In this document: in pieces, positions 43,642 to 51,845 of the stretch | Layout: each line of letters starts with the position of its first letter | How positions within the stretch are numbered: the stretch's first letter is position 1 | NCBI GenBank assembly: GCA_036794825.1 | Contig: DAIRGA010000008.1 | Coordinates: 88,926 to 152,925, forward strand | Reading direction: 5' to 3' | Source of the DNA: RZYY01 sp036794825 | Lineage (GTDB): Bacteria > Bacteroidota > Bacteroidia > Bacteroidales > 4484-276 | DNA length: 64,000 bases | Translations under genes and position numbers: made by a program | Notes under the pieces: model-generated | What the model saw: only the letters and a program-made list of their open reading frames with translations | The model's database searches: none | What the model was told of the DNA's origin: nothing

Positions 43642-44787
43642 CTACTCTTTCAATATACTTTTCGAAATTACCAGCCTTTGTATCTGGTTAGTACCTTCAT
43701 AGATCTGGCAGAGTTTGGCATCACGCATCATTTTCTCCACCGCATTGTCCCAGGTGTAACCTTCGCCGCCCATTGCCTGAACGGCATCTGTGGTTACTTC
43801 CATTCCGATATCAGAAGCATAGAGCTTCGACATGGCTGAGAGCTTGTTGAGTTTTTTCTTGTCGTGGTCGTAAGCCCAGGCGGCATACCAGACCAGGATT
43901 CTGGCGGTTTCGATTTTGGTGGCCATGTCGGCAAGCATGAAGGCAATGGCCTGGTTGGCTGAGATCGGCTGCCCGAACTGACGGCGATTTTTGGTCCAGT
44001 TTTTAGCCGTTTCGTAAGCTGCACGGGCATTTCCCACGCTCAATGCACCTACTCCCGTACGTGTGCGGTCGAAGGTTTTCATGGCAATAATAAACCCGTG
44101 TCCCTCTTCGCCAATCATGTTTTCGGCCGGGACTTCCACATCATGGAACAAAATTTCGTTTTGTACACTTGCTTTTTGCCCCATTTTCTTCATTCGTGGT
44201 TTCATCTCCACGCCGGGTGAATCAGTCGGAACCAGAAATGCCGTCAGGCTTCTTGAGCCTTTCTCAGGGTCGGTGAGGGCGAATACCGTGAGGAAGGTTG
44301 ATGCTTCGGCGTTGGTGATGTAGCGTTTATGCCCGTTGATGATGTATTTGTCACCTTTTTTTAGGGCGGTGGTTTTGATTCCCTGCACGTCGGAGCCGGC
44401 GTTGGGCTCGGTGAGGCAGTAAGCTGCAACACCCTGCACTTCGTTAATCAGTCCGAAGTATTTTTTCTTCAGCGCATCCGATGCGGCGATATACAGCGGG
44501 GTGAGCGCCAGTGTATTGGCATCAATGCAAATGCCGATTCCGATACAGCCTGCCCCGAGCTCTTCTGAAGCAAGGGCGCCATCCAGCAGCGAGTGGTCAT
44601 GCCCGCCGTATTGTTTTGCCATGGGGCCGTTCATAATGCCTTCGGCGTATGCGGCTTTAACAACTTCCCACGGAAATTCAGCCAGTTCATCATATTTCAG
44701 GCGGTTCGGAATGATCCACCTGTTGGTAAAATCACGGTATTTTTCAATAATACCGAGCTGGTCGTTGGTTAATGAAAAGTCAATCAT
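43642..44787 (-). CDS. Acyl-CoA dehydrogenase
   Basis: A 381-residue flavoenzyme that oxidises acyl-CoA to enoyl-CoA. Signatures include AYCLTEPNAGSDVQGIKT, the FAD-binding YITNAEASTFLTVFA and the C-terminal QAMGGEGYTWDNAVEKMMRD. The likely catalytic base is E364 in IYEGTNQIQ, as in short-chain acyl-CoA dehydrogenases. The length is typical. No electron-transfer flavoprotein or other beta-oxidation gene is adjacent. The ATG at 44787 follows a -7 element on the minus strand at 44848-44855 (TATTTTTG), with a leader of about 55 bases. The substrate chain length cannot be set from sequence. Confidence 0.93.
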   Translation of the reverse strand: MIDFSLTNDQLGIIEKYRDFTNRWIIPNRLKYDELAEFPWEVVKAAYAEGIMNGPMAKQYGGHDHSLLDGALASEELGAGCIGIGICIDANTLALTPLYIAASDALKKKYFGLINEVQGVAAYCLTEPNAGSDVQGIKTTALKKGDKYIINGHKRYITNAEASTFLTVFALTDPEKGSRSLTAFLVPTDSPGVEMKPRMKKMGQKASVQNEILFHDVEVPAENMIGEEGHGFIIAMKTFDRTRTGVGALSVGNARAAYETAKNWTKNRRQFGQPISANQAIAFMLADMATKIETARILVWYAAWAYDHDKKKLNKLSAMSKLYASDIGMEVTTDAVQAMGGEGYTWDNAVEKMMRDAKLCQIYEGTNQIQRLVISKSILKE

Positions 44788-44847
44788 TGTCTTATTTTTT
44801 ATTGATTAATTAACTGCGATGGAAGTTTGCCTGAGGCAAAGCGTTAG

Positions 44848-44855
44848 CAAAAATA
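44848..44855 (-). promoter_or_regulatory. TAnnTTTG -7 element before acyl-CoA dehydrogenase
   Basis: The minus strand reads TATTTTTG, predicting transcription from near 44842. No matching TTTG is found 19-21 bases upstream. Confidence 0.35.
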
Positions 44856-45108
44856 GTAAATTTGTGATTGGTATGGACTTTTCGGTTACACTTCATCAGA
44901 ATATTATAGACCTGAAAATGGGTGAATCAAATGTAACCACAATAGGCACAATAGAGCATATTAGTTTTCTTTGGTTAACTCAGCCTTTTTTACAAATGCC
45001 TGCTTCTATTGTGTCCTAATATGCCTAATGTGGTGATAAAAATCCGGAGTTATGGCGTTTAAAAATATTGCATGAACCACTTATAAATCAAGTAGATAAT
45101 CAATCTGA

Positions 45109-45139
45109 TTTGCCGGATATTTAATTTGGTTTACATTTG
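45109..45139 (+). promoter_or_regulatory. Full Bacteroidota promoter for TonB C-terminal protein
   Basis: TTTG (45109-45112) and TACATTTG (45132-45139) are separated by 19 bases, an exact match to the Bacteroidota consensus. Transcription would start near 45145, so translation must begin at the ATG at 45162 and not at the in-frame codon at 45126. Confidence 0.7.
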
Positions 45140-45161
45140 TTTTTCATCTTCCACATCAGTT

Positions 45162-45602
45162 ATGAGCGAATTCAAAAGAGAAAAGAAGTTTATCAATTTG
45201 CCAAAATATCCGGGTGGAAAGCCTGGTTTTCAGGAATTTATTCGAAAGAATCTTCGTTATCCGCCCGAAGCAATAGAAAACAAAATCGAAGGTGCGGTGC
45301 ATGTTACCTACCGGGTGGATGGCCTGGGAAATGTGATCGAAGCCGAAGTTACACATGGCCTCGGATATGGTTGCGATGAGGAGGCGCTCAGGGTGATAAG
45401 GCTCCTGAAGTATGAAAAAGCCAAAAACCGGGGATTAAGGGTTACTGCTTCGATGAAAACCCGGATCAACTTCAAGCTGCCTGAGGCGATTCCCGTTCAG
45501 TTTGAATATGAAGTAAAACCCGTACCTAAACCCAAGTCACCCGTTCCACCGGCAAAACCAGTATCTGGAAATCAATCTTATGATTACACCATCGAATTCT
45601 GA
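45162..45602 (+). CDS. Orphan TonB C-terminal domain protein
   Basis: A 146-residue protein consisting almost entirely of a TonB C-terminal (energy transducer) domain (about 12-107): FINLPKYPGGKPGFQEFIRKNLRYPPEA, EGAVHVTYRVDGLGNV and the CDEEALRVIRLLKYEKAKN helix are typical. It lacks the N-terminal membrane anchor and the periplasmic Pro-rich spacer of TonB; instead a Pro/Lys-rich tail (about 116-134) comes after the domain. No signal peptide is seen. It therefore cannot act as a normal TonB and may be a cytoplasmic or moonlighting protein, or a TonB-C module like those fused to BlaR1-type proteins. The full promoter sets the start. Confidence 0.8.
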   Translation: MSEFKREKKFINLPKYPGGKPGFQEFIRKNLRYPPEAIENKIEGAVHVTYRVDGLGNVIEAEVTHGLGYGCDEEALRVIRLLKYEKAKNRGLRVTASMKTRINFKLPEAIPVQFEYEVKPVPKPKSPVPPAKPVSGNQSYDYTIEF

Positions 45603-45639
45603 TTTTTCTGGGTATAAGGTCAGACAATTTTAAAAGTCA

Positions 45640-45707
45640 CCCCGTGAATCTGTGGCAACGAGCAAGGAAGCTTCTGGTTTGGTGGTTCTTTGGTGAAATT
45701 CACGGGG
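45640..45707. repeat. Palindromic dispersed element, copy 3
   Basis: The ends CCCCGTGAAT and ATTCACGGGG form a perfect 10-base inverted repeat around a 48-base interior that shares GGTTTGGTGG and CTTTGGTGAA with copies 1 and 2. It fills the gap between two convergent genes, starting 37 bases after one stop and ending 13 bases before the other. Confidence 0.75.
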
Positions 45708-45720
45708 CCACTCGCTTTCA

Positions 45721-46902
45721 TTACTCAACCACCAGGCTTTTAATGCCGCCGGTGAGCGGTGAGAGTTCCACCCTGAACTTCTGCGGTGGCAACCTGCGCA
45801 CAACCCCCAATTGGTTAATAGTAACCTTCTGACTGGCAATTTCTTCCTTTCCCAGTTTCAAAGTGGCATTTGCAACGGCTGGTATCCTGTAGGCAACTCC
45901 GTTTTGCGGCAGGTCAGCGCGTTGAGAACCCGAAAACCCCTCAAGCATGGCAGCCGTTCCGGCAGATTCGATGACAATCTCCACATTATCACCGGATCCG
46001 CCTCGGAGCGTACCCACACCCTCCACCGGAGAAAATTTAAAGATGGCTACCGGAGTTTTGTCCTGTTTTTTGGGCGGAATATAATAAAAGGTGTGATTTT
46101 CGAAGTGGGTAAAGACTTTTCCACGGAACAGGTCAAGGTGCTCTTCCTCCAAAGCTCTGATCTGGCTATCCATGTACTTCATGGTTCCGGGATCGTAGGC
46201 AACCTCCTGGAAACCGGTGAGCAATTTTACCCTGGCGGCTCTCAGTTCTTCGATTTTGTCCACCATTTCAACCGCCATATCCTGGCCGGGTTTATCCAAT
46301 GCGCGGGTGCGGAAACTCATTTGTTCTACCATGATGGTATCCACTGCTACCCTGCGAATTACCGTATCAATGGAGATATTAACTTTACCGCTTACAATGA
46401 AGTCTTTGTCGGGGGAAGAGGAAAATGGAGCTCCATCAATCTCCACCACTTTACTTCCCTGCACTACCTTTTGATTTTGGGCATCAATGTTATTAACGGC
46501 CAGAAGAAAGCCCTTTTCGTTAATTTCGATGCTTATAAGCCTCGGGTCGCGTGAGTCGCGGGTACCCATTTCGATGTAATAGACTTCGTCGGGGTCAGGT
46601 TCTGCTTCAGCGGTCAGCGTAATATTGCTTATTTCATAGGTAGTGTCGTCAAACTTTATTGCATCGGTTATTCCAAGGAATTTCTCGGCATAATCCGATA
46701 GAGGCCCCCTGAGTTTGTCTTTTACCTTCAACTCCACGTCCACCCTGAGTACTGTCCGTGGCAAGGTGTAATAAATCCCGTTTCCGGCCGGCCTTCCCAC
46801 CGGCTGATTCACCGAAATGACGTTCACCTGCCCGAAAAGGCTGGTAATCAACACGCTGAATATCAGCGTCATCACAACAATCCAATTTTTCATATCTTTC
46901 AA
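45721..46902 (-). CDS. DUF4831-family exported protein
   Basis: A 393-residue protein with an N-terminal signal peptide (MKDMKNWIVVMTLIFSVLITSLFG). The pattern GIYYTLPRTVLRVDVELKV, then DAIKFDDTTYEISNITL, the coiled region with LRAARVKLLTGFQEVAYDPGTMKYM, and the C-terminal GVAYRIPAVANATL are those of the DUF4831 family, found almost only in Bacteroidota. The family is uncharacterised; it is exported to the periplasm. It stands alone, convergent with the TonB C-terminal gene. A long antisense frame over it (45811-46554) has no domain and is treated as a shadow. Confidence 0.82.
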   Translation of the reverse strand: MKDMKNWIVVMTLIFSVLITSLFGQVNVISVNQPVGRPAGNGIYYTLPRTVLRVDVELKVKDKLRGPLSDYAEKFLGITDAIKFDDTTYEISNITLTAEAEPDPDEVYYIEMGTRDSRDPRLISIEINEKGFLLAVNNIDAQNQKVVQGSKVVEIDGAPFSSSPDKDFIVSGKVNISIDTVIRRVAVDTIMVEQMSFRTRALDKPGQDMAVEMVDKIEELRAARVKLLTGFQEVAYDPGTMKYMDSQIRALEEEHLDLFRGKVFTHFENHTFYYIPPKKQDKTPVAIFKFSPVEGVGTLRGGSGDNVEIVIESAGTAAMLEGFSGSQRADLPQNGVAYRIPAVANATLKLGKEEIASQKVTINQLGVVRRLPPQKFRVELSPLTGGIKSLVVE

Positions 46903-46978
46903 TTATTATAAATCCGGCAATAAACCTGACTTGCCCTTCATCAAAGGACGGAGTCTGCTATTATCAGGATATCGTACA

Positions 46979-47131
46979 TCAGGAGCAAGGCTTTACTGTC
47001 GTCTGTATACTGCGTTGTTTAAAGTATTCCAAAATTTCTTCTTTAGTCATTTTGGCTAACTTCTCGCTCAATTTGATTCTCTGTTCGCGCATGAATCTAA
47101 CAGCATCAAAACTTTTTTCAGTCGTCTTCAT
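46979..47131 (-). CDS. 50-residue small protein overlapping PIN toxin, candidate antitoxin
   Basis: This short frame on the minus strand starts at ATG 47131, inside the last codons of the PIN gene (14-base overlap), and ends at TGA 46979. It encodes 50 residues: a short N-terminal strand (MKTTEKSFDAV), then a charged amphipathic helix (RFMREQRIKLSEKLAKMTKE) followed by EEILEYFKQRS. Small helical proteins of this style occur beside PIN-domain genes in several phyla, and the overlap implies coupled translation. I infer an antitoxin or modulator of the PIN nuclease. It has no recognisable DNA-binding domain. Confidence 0.6.
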   Translation of the reverse strand: MKTTEKSFDAVRFMREQRIKLSEKLAKMTKEEILEYFKQRSIQTTVKPCS

Positions 47132-47582
47132 AATTTTCAAATTCTCTTGGTGAACGTATCTCTAATTGTCGGTAACCTTTTTTAATATTCACTGAGTTGT
47201 AACCTCTGATTCTTTGAATGTTTACAATATGTTTAAAGTTCCAGCTTACCAGAAAGTCTGCCCGGTTAATTGTTGCCAGAGCGATGTGCAAACAGTCAGC
47301 ATAGCTGGATTTTCCAACTACATTTTCGGATATGTAATCAAACGCAAGGCTAATTGCCTCATCAGTTATTTCGATAAACTCTGTAAATTCAGCTTTCAGG
47401 CTTTTGACAAGCTCTTTTACTTTTTGGGGCGCATTTTCAAGTTCATCCTGTGTAACTGAAGAATAAAGCAGGATAAAATCGCCGGCTTTAATTCTGTTGA
47501 TAAAAGGAATTGTATGAGCCGAAAACTCAGTGTCAAAATATCCTCCAAAAACTGAGGTGTCTATGTAAATCCTTTGCTTCAA
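47118..47582 (-). CDS. PIN-domain (VapC-like) endoribonuclease toxin
   Basis: A 154-residue PIN-domain protein. The first acidic residue is in YIDTSVFGGYFD, a second acidic residue is in TQDELENA, and SSYADCLHIALA and ADFLVSWNFKHI carry the remaining metal-site and core residues. Family members cleave RNA and act as toxins in type II toxin-antitoxin pairs. The start is TTG at 47582, supported by a -7 element on the minus strand (TAACTTTG, 47606-47613) about 18 bases ahead; no in-frame ATG lies nearby. A 50-residue frame overlaps the 3' end and is the best antitoxin candidate; no classical antitoxin lies upstream. Confidence 0.82.
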   Translation of the reverse strand: MKQRIYIDTSVFGGYFDTEFSAHTIPFINRIKAGDFILLYSSVTQDELENAPQKVKELVKSLKAEFTEFIEITDEAISLAFDYISENVVGKSSYADCLHIALATINRADFLVSWNFKHIVNIQRIRGYNSVNIKKGYRQLEIRSPREFENYEDD

Positions 47583-47605
47583 TCGGTCAGTCTTTTTACA
47601 GGTCT

Positions 47606-47613
47606 CAAAGTTA
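47606..47613 (-). promoter_or_regulatory. TAnnTTTG -7 element before PIN gene
   Basis: The minus strand reads TAACTTTG, placing transcription start near 47600 and supporting the TTG start at 47582. No TTTG partner is found at 19-21 bases. Confidence 0.4.
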
Positions 47614-47894
47614 CGATGTTTTTATTATCTCCTCTTTGATCACTTTAGGGAGTCAATTCCAGGGAGAAAGGTATTCCCAAGGAACGCAATAGCACAAGGC
47701 TAAAACGCGGGGGCTGGCATCCAAAAGTACAACCCTTCTCCATAGGTGTCCTTTGGACAATCCTTCAACCCTTCAACCTTTCAACTCTTCAAACTCTTTT
47801 CCTTACTGTCTGCTGACTTCTAATTCAAAAACAACAACTACCCAATATTTAACATAACCAAACACCAAACACCGAACACGAAACACTCATCCAC
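47614..47894. other. Gap with short repeats between glutamine synthetase III and PIN gene
   Basis: No gene is seen. A CCCTTCTCC...GTCC...GGACAATCC element (47734-47770) matches one at about 35131-35165. A series of CTTCAACC/CTTTCAAC units follows, then CAAACACC-type units to the end of the glnN gene. These are common low-complexity intergenic repeats of Bacteroidota. Confidence 0.5.
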
Positions 47895-50066
47895 CTACTT
47901 CAAAAACAACAACTCCCTGTATTTCGGCAGCGGCCATAACTTGTCATCTACCATCAGTTCCAGTTTATCGGCATGGTAACGTATGATTTCAAAGTACGGA
48001 AACACCTTTTCGTTGTAATAGAGCGCCTGTTCCTCAGGGTCTTCGATTTTGTTGGCCACTTTTCGCTCCTCAATCATCAGGATAACGTTTTCTTTGATCT
48101 CAGAGATATGCAGCGAAATGTCCTTCAGCGCCTGCAGCTGGTTTTTCGATAGTTTTACGAAGGTTTTATTGTCGAGAACCTCCTGCAGACCCCTCACATT
48201 TTTAATGAGGATATTCTGGTATTCGATGGCAACCGGGATGATGTGGTTGGTGGCCAGGTCGCCGATCACACGCGATTCGATCTGAATCTGTTTTACATAC
48301 TTTTCCATTTTGATTACATGCCTGGCTTGCAGTTCTCTTTTTGTCAGCACTCCATTTTCTTCGTACAGGGCAATTTCCTTGTCGGTAAATGCCTTGATAA
48401 GCGCCTGAGGTGTGGAGGTGATGTTCGATAAACCCCTGCGTCTGGCTTCTTCAGCCCACTCTTCGCTGTAGGAGTTACCTTCGAAGAGGATGTTTTTGGC
48501 TGAGATGATGTAATCTCTTAAAATACGGAGTATCGCATCCTCCTTACGGATTTTTTGTGCTACCAGCAGGTCAACCTCTTTTTTGAAGATTTTCAGTTGA
48601 TTTGCCAGGATAAGATTGAGTGGTGTCATGGCTTTGGAACATATGGCGGATGAGCCCACGGCGCGAAACTCGAATTTGTTGCCGGTGAAGGCAAATGGCG
48701 AAGTACGGTTGCGGTCGGTGTTGTCGAGCAGGATTTCCGGGATTTTGGGGATGTTCAGCAGCGCCTGGTTGCTCCCCTTGTTTACTTTTCCCTGGATTTC
48801 CAGTTGATGAAGCACCTCGGTAAGTTGTGTGCCAATGAATGCGGAGATAATAGCCGGAGGCGCTTCGTGGGCGCCGAGCCGGTGGTCGTTGCTGGCGGTG
48901 GCAATGGCTGAACGGATCAGATCCGAGTGGTCGTGCAGTGCTTTCAGAATGTTTACCAGGAAAGTGAGGAAGCGCAGGTTGGAACGGCTGTCGTTGCCCG
49001 GCGAGAGCAGGTTGATACCGGTGTCGGTCTGCAGCGACCAGTTGTTATGTTTTCCTGAACCGTTTACCCTTGCATATGGCTTTTCATGCAACAGAACCGT
49101 AAAGTTGTGCCTCGACGAAATCCTTTTCAGCAGGTGCATCAGCAACTGGTTGTGATCTACCGCCAGGTTGGCCTCTTCGTACACCGGAGCGCATTCAAAC
49201 TGTCCCGGAGCTACTTCGTTGTGCCTGGTTTTGATAGGAACGCCAAGACGATAGGCCTCATGCTCAAAATCCTTCATAAACTCCATAACCCTTGATGGGA
49301 TGGTACCGAAATAGTGATCGGAAAGCTGCTGATCTTTGGCAGAGGAATGACCGAAAAGCGTCCTGCCCGTGAGGATCATATCAGGGCGTGCATTGAAAAG
49401 GGCTGAATCCACCAGGAAATACTCCTGTTCCCATCCTAAGGTCGCAATCACCCTTTTTACGTCTTTGTCGAAGTAATGACAGACATCGGTCGCTGCTGCA
49501 TCAAGCACTGCCAGCGTTTTCAGCAGTGGTGTCTTGTAGTCGAGCGATTCGCCGGTGTAAGAGACAAAAATGGTAGGGATACATAAGGTGTTGTCGAGGA
49601 TAAAAGCTGGTGAAGTCGGATCCCAGGCCGTATAGCCGCGGGCTTCGAAGGTGTTGCGGATACCGCCGCTCGGGAAACTCGAAGCATCCGGCTCCTGTTG
49701 GATCAACTCATTTCCGCGGAAATTTTCAATAGCTCTTCCTCCGTCCACAGGATTGATAAAAGCATCGTGTTTCTCGGCGGTCGTGCCACTCAGCGGATGA
49801 AACCAGTGTGTGTAGTGTGTTGCGCCTTTGCCAATAGCCCATGCTTTCATCGAAGCTGCTACCTGGTCGGCTACCCGGCGGTCAATCTTTTCGCCTTTTT
49901 CGATGGCGTTTTTTACCTTCCGGTAGGCTTCCACTGTCAGGTATTCGCGCATTGCTGCATCGTTGAAGGTCAGTTCGCCGAAATAGTCAGAAATCTTGCC
50001 AACAGGTATCTGGGTTTTTATAGGTTTCCTCTCCGAAACCTTTTCAAGTGCTGAAAATCTTAACAT
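47895..50066 (-). CDS. glnN: Glutamine synthetase type III
   Basis: A 723-residue enzyme that makes glutamine from glutamate, ammonia and ATP. The long class III form is recognised by the N-terminal FGELTFNDAAMREYL, ATHYTHWFHPLSGTTAEKHDAFI, LGWEQEYFLVD with metal-binding Glu residues, TRHNEVAPGQFECAP and EKPYARVNGSGKHNNWSL for ATP/glutamate binding. The class is usual in Bacteroidota and forms dodecamers. Length fits the class. The gene is monocistronic here, with a 466-base upstream region in which no clear promoter was found. Confidence 0.95.
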   Translation of the reverse strand: MLRFSALEKVSERKPIKTQIPVGKISDYFGELTFNDAAMREYLTVEAYRKVKNAIEKGEKIDRRVADQVAASMKAWAIGKGATHYTHWFHPLSGTTAEKHDAFINPVDGGRAIENFRGNELIQQEPDASSFPSGGIRNTFEARGYTAWDPTSPAFILDNTLCIPTIFVSYTGESLDYKTPLLKTLAVLDAAATDVCHYFDKDVKRVIATLGWEQEYFLVDSALFNARPDMILTGRTLFGHSSAKDQQLSDHYFGTIPSRVMEFMKDFEHEAYRLGVPIKTRHNEVAPGQFECAPVYEEANLAVDHNQLLMHLLKRISSRHNFTVLLHEKPYARVNGSGKHNNWSLQTDTGINLLSPGNDSRSNLRFLTFLVNILKALHDHSDLIRSAIATASNDHRLGAHEAPPAIISAFIGTQLTEVLHQLEIQGKVNKGSNQALLNIPKIPEILLDNTDRNRTSPFAFTGNKFEFRAVGSSAICSKAMTPLNLILANQLKIFKKEVDLLVAQKIRKEDAILRILRDYIISAKNILFEGNSYSEEWAEEARRRGLSNITSTPQALIKAFTDKEIALYEENGVLTKRELQARHVIKMEKYVKQIQIESRVIGDLATNHIIPVAIEYQNILIKNVRGLQEVLDNKTFVKLSKNQLQALKDISLHISEIKENVILMIEERKVANKIEDPEEQALYYNEKVFPYFEIIRYHADKLELMVDDKLWPLPKYRELLFLK

Positions 50067-50465
50067 AGAAGTAATGAATTAATAGTTGATTTTTAGATAG
50101 TTAATTTTAAAAACAGAAATCCCAAAACACAATTATCAATTGACAAATACATTCCAAATTTTAAAAACTCAAGTTTGAAACCCGTCATTGGTTGCTCAAT
50201 TCTTTATTTTTGATTTTGTTGAATTACCTTAATAATTCAGGATGAGACTTCTTTTTTATGATTTGTTAGTTACATTTTGTCCGGAAGACTTTTTTGGAGC
50301 TGTTTCTGTCAATTTTTGGTTAGGACTGGTTTTGTAAATGAGCGGCGAAAATAGAAAAATTGGCGTTACCCTCACTTCTGTCAAAGGGTTGTGTAGTTTT
50401 ATGATGCCCTGAAAATCAGTCATTAACATTTTTAAGTTTTATCATTTCTTAAGGATTTGGCCATA

Positions 50466-50481
50466 AATATTCCCGAATATT
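50466..50481. promoter_or_regulatory. Inverted repeat in promoter of membrane protein gene (possible operator)
   Basis: AATATTC-CC-GAATATT is a perfect 7-base inverted repeat with a 2-base spacer. It ends 11 bases before the -7 element at 50493, so a bound protein would block or contact RNA polymerase. Confidence 0.45.
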
Positions 50482-50492
50482 GATTATTCCCT

Positions 50493-50500
50493 TACATTTG
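50493..50500 (+). promoter_or_regulatory. TAnnTTTG -7 element before membrane protein gene
   Basis: TACATTTG lies 32 bases before the ATG at 50533, predicting a leader of about 27 bases. The -33 position is occupied by the inverted repeat and has no TTTG. Confidence 0.45.
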
Positions 50501-50532
50501 CCCCATCATTTTTCACTAAAACCTGTTATCCA

Positions 50533-51369
50533 ATGTCAGAATCTTCGCAATTAACCGCCAATAAAAGATTGATTATCACCATCAATTCAACAGCGTACTT
50601 TATGCTGGCCTACATTTTTGTGATCACGCTCATAAATTTTACTTCGATGGTGATGGCCAGGGTTTTCTACGGGCTGCACGGCACGTTGTACCATTACGGA
50701 TTTGACCTTGACCGTAAGGATTTCACCTGGACGCTCGAACCCGTGGTGCTCATATTCTTTATAGGTGTATTGCTGGCGCTGTTGTTCGGGGTTTTGTTTC
50801 AGATCATGTACCAGAAGGTACGCAAAGGCTCGGGTCACGGCAAGATGTTTCTGCTCTGGGGCTACCTGATTGCATACACGATCTTTTTCGGCGACATTGT
50901 CTTTGGCGCTTTCATCAACTACATGCCCGGCGCATTTTTCAATTACATGAATGTTCCGATGGTGTTCAGAGTTATTATAGGTATCACCGGTCTGATCATG
51001 CTTTTTGTTATCGGCCAGTTTTCGGCAAAAAACATCCTGATCTCCTTAAATATCTACCTGCGCAAAGCCAGTATCTCCCAGATCGAACCCTTCTTTTACG
51101 CACAACTCATCATCCCGTTTGTGCTTGGCAATCTTTTGATCTTTATCCTCAAACTTCCTCACCAGGCCAAGTTTGAATACATTGATACCCTCGTGCTTCT
51201 AAGCATGGTCATCATCGTCATCTCGGTGTTTTTCCGTATCGAGAAACTCCAATCCATTCAGTTCACCCGCCACCGCGACAGCTTCAGGCTCAAAAGGATT
51301 CCCGTAATTCTGGCTATCGTAGCCATCCTGGTCTTCCGCTTTGGACTCGGAATGGGACTTTCTCTTTAA
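50533..51369 (+). CDS. Uncharacterised multi-pass membrane protein
   Basis: A 278-residue protein with about seven hydrophobic helices (about 17-40, 67-92, 105-128, 141-162, 188-207, 216-234, 255-274) and few polar loops. I do not recognise a family. The loop between helices 1 and 2 (YGLHGTLYHYGFDLDRKDFTW) is rich in aromatic and histidine residues and could face the periplasm. The last helix ends at the C-terminus without a soluble domain. It is alone, upstream of the large surface-protein operon but separated from it by 925 bases. A promoter element with an operator-like inverted repeat precedes it, so it may be regulated. Confidence 0.65.
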   Translation: MSESSQLTANKRLIITINSTAYFMLAYIFVITLINFTSMVMARVFYGLHGTLYHYGFDLDRKDFTWTLEPVVLIFFIGVLLALLFGVLFQIMYQKVRKGSGHGKMFLLWGYLIAYTIFFGDIVFGAFINYMPGAFFNYMNVPMVFRVIIGITGLIMLFVIGQFSAKNILISLNIYLRKASISQIEPFFYAQLIIPFVLGNLLIFILKLPHQAKFEYIDTLVLLSMVIIVISVFFRIEKLQSIQFTRHRDSFRLKRIPVILAIVAILVFRFGLGMGLSL

Positions 51370-51790
51370 TCGAGAGCATCTATTTTGTTGTTCAGTGTTT
51401 GTTGTTCAGTGTTCAACGTAATTGAATTCTACAAGCTAAATACTTCTTACTACCGACTGCTCACTGGCGACTATAAACCGCCGACTGGCGACTGCCCACT
51501 GGCGACTGTAAACCACCGACTTCCGACTTTTTTCAATAAAATCACTGAAAATCAAACTTAGGGTCTTTTTTTTCCTGAGACGAATCATCCGCTCAGGCTG
51601 TTTGATCCTTCTTTTGAAAAGGCATGATTTGTTAAATAAACATAATTAGTTAGTGGGTATCCGTTTTTTTTCATCGGTTTTAGTACATTTGAACTCTGTA
51701 AAGAATTTTATGCTGAAACAGGCCAGAAGGTGCTTAAAGGGACTTTTTTTGTTAAAATTTATCAATTTAACAACTATTTAACACCTGTAG
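51370..51790. other. Intergenic region with GACTGCC-type repeats
   Basis: After the membrane protein gene comes a direct repeat of TGTTGTTCAGTGTT (about 51390-51417). Next is a run of CGACTG/CCACTGGCGACTGTAAACC units (about 51456-51530), in which one unit of about 35 bases is repeated with changes. The rest is AT-rich. No gene is supported. Confidence 0.5.
51456..51530. repeat. Degenerate GACTGC/CACTGGCGAC repeats
   Basis: CCGACTGCTCACTGGCGACT, then ATAAACCG, then CCGACTGGCGACTGCCCACT followed by GGCGACTGTAAACCACCGAC are two related units. Similar CGACTGCC strings are frequent between Bacteroidota genes; no function is known to me. Confidence 0.55.
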
Positions 51791-51821
51791 CTTGATTAGC
51801 AAAGGATTTTACTTATTTTTG
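51791..51821 (+). promoter_or_regulatory. Probable promoter of the surface-protein operon
   Basis: CTTG (51791-51794) and TATTTTTG (51814-51821) are spaced by 19 bases; only the first base of the -33 element departs from TTTG. Transcription would begin near 51827, leaving a leader of about 470 bases before the giant gene, in which a 123-codon frame opens. No closer promoter was found. Confidence 0.5.
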
Positions 51822-51845
51822 CTCTGACAAATTTTACCTACAATA

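Larger units (their letters stand above)
44788..45161. other. Divergent intergenic region, promoters only
   Basis: These 374 bases separate the acyl-CoA dehydrogenase from the TonB C-terminal gene. A short plus frame (44819-45019) has no recognisable domain and is not called. A minus-strand -7 element and a full plus-strand promoter are present; nothing else stands out. Confidence 0.5.
50067..50532. other. Divergent intergenic region between glnN and membrane protein
   Basis: AT-rich, no gene seen. The half next to the membrane protein gene holds a -7 promoter element and a 16-base inverted repeat. I found no convincing promoter for the glutamine synthetase gene and no riboswitch-like fold. 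Confidence 0.4.

Noticed and set aside
44819..45019. 66-residue plus frame between acyl-CoA dehydrogenase and TonB C-terminal gene
   Set aside because: It has no domain and overlaps the promoter of the dehydrogenase gene.
45811..46554. 247-residue plus-strand frame over the DUF4831 gene
   Set aside because: The minus strand encodes a signal peptide and family motifs; the plus frame has none.
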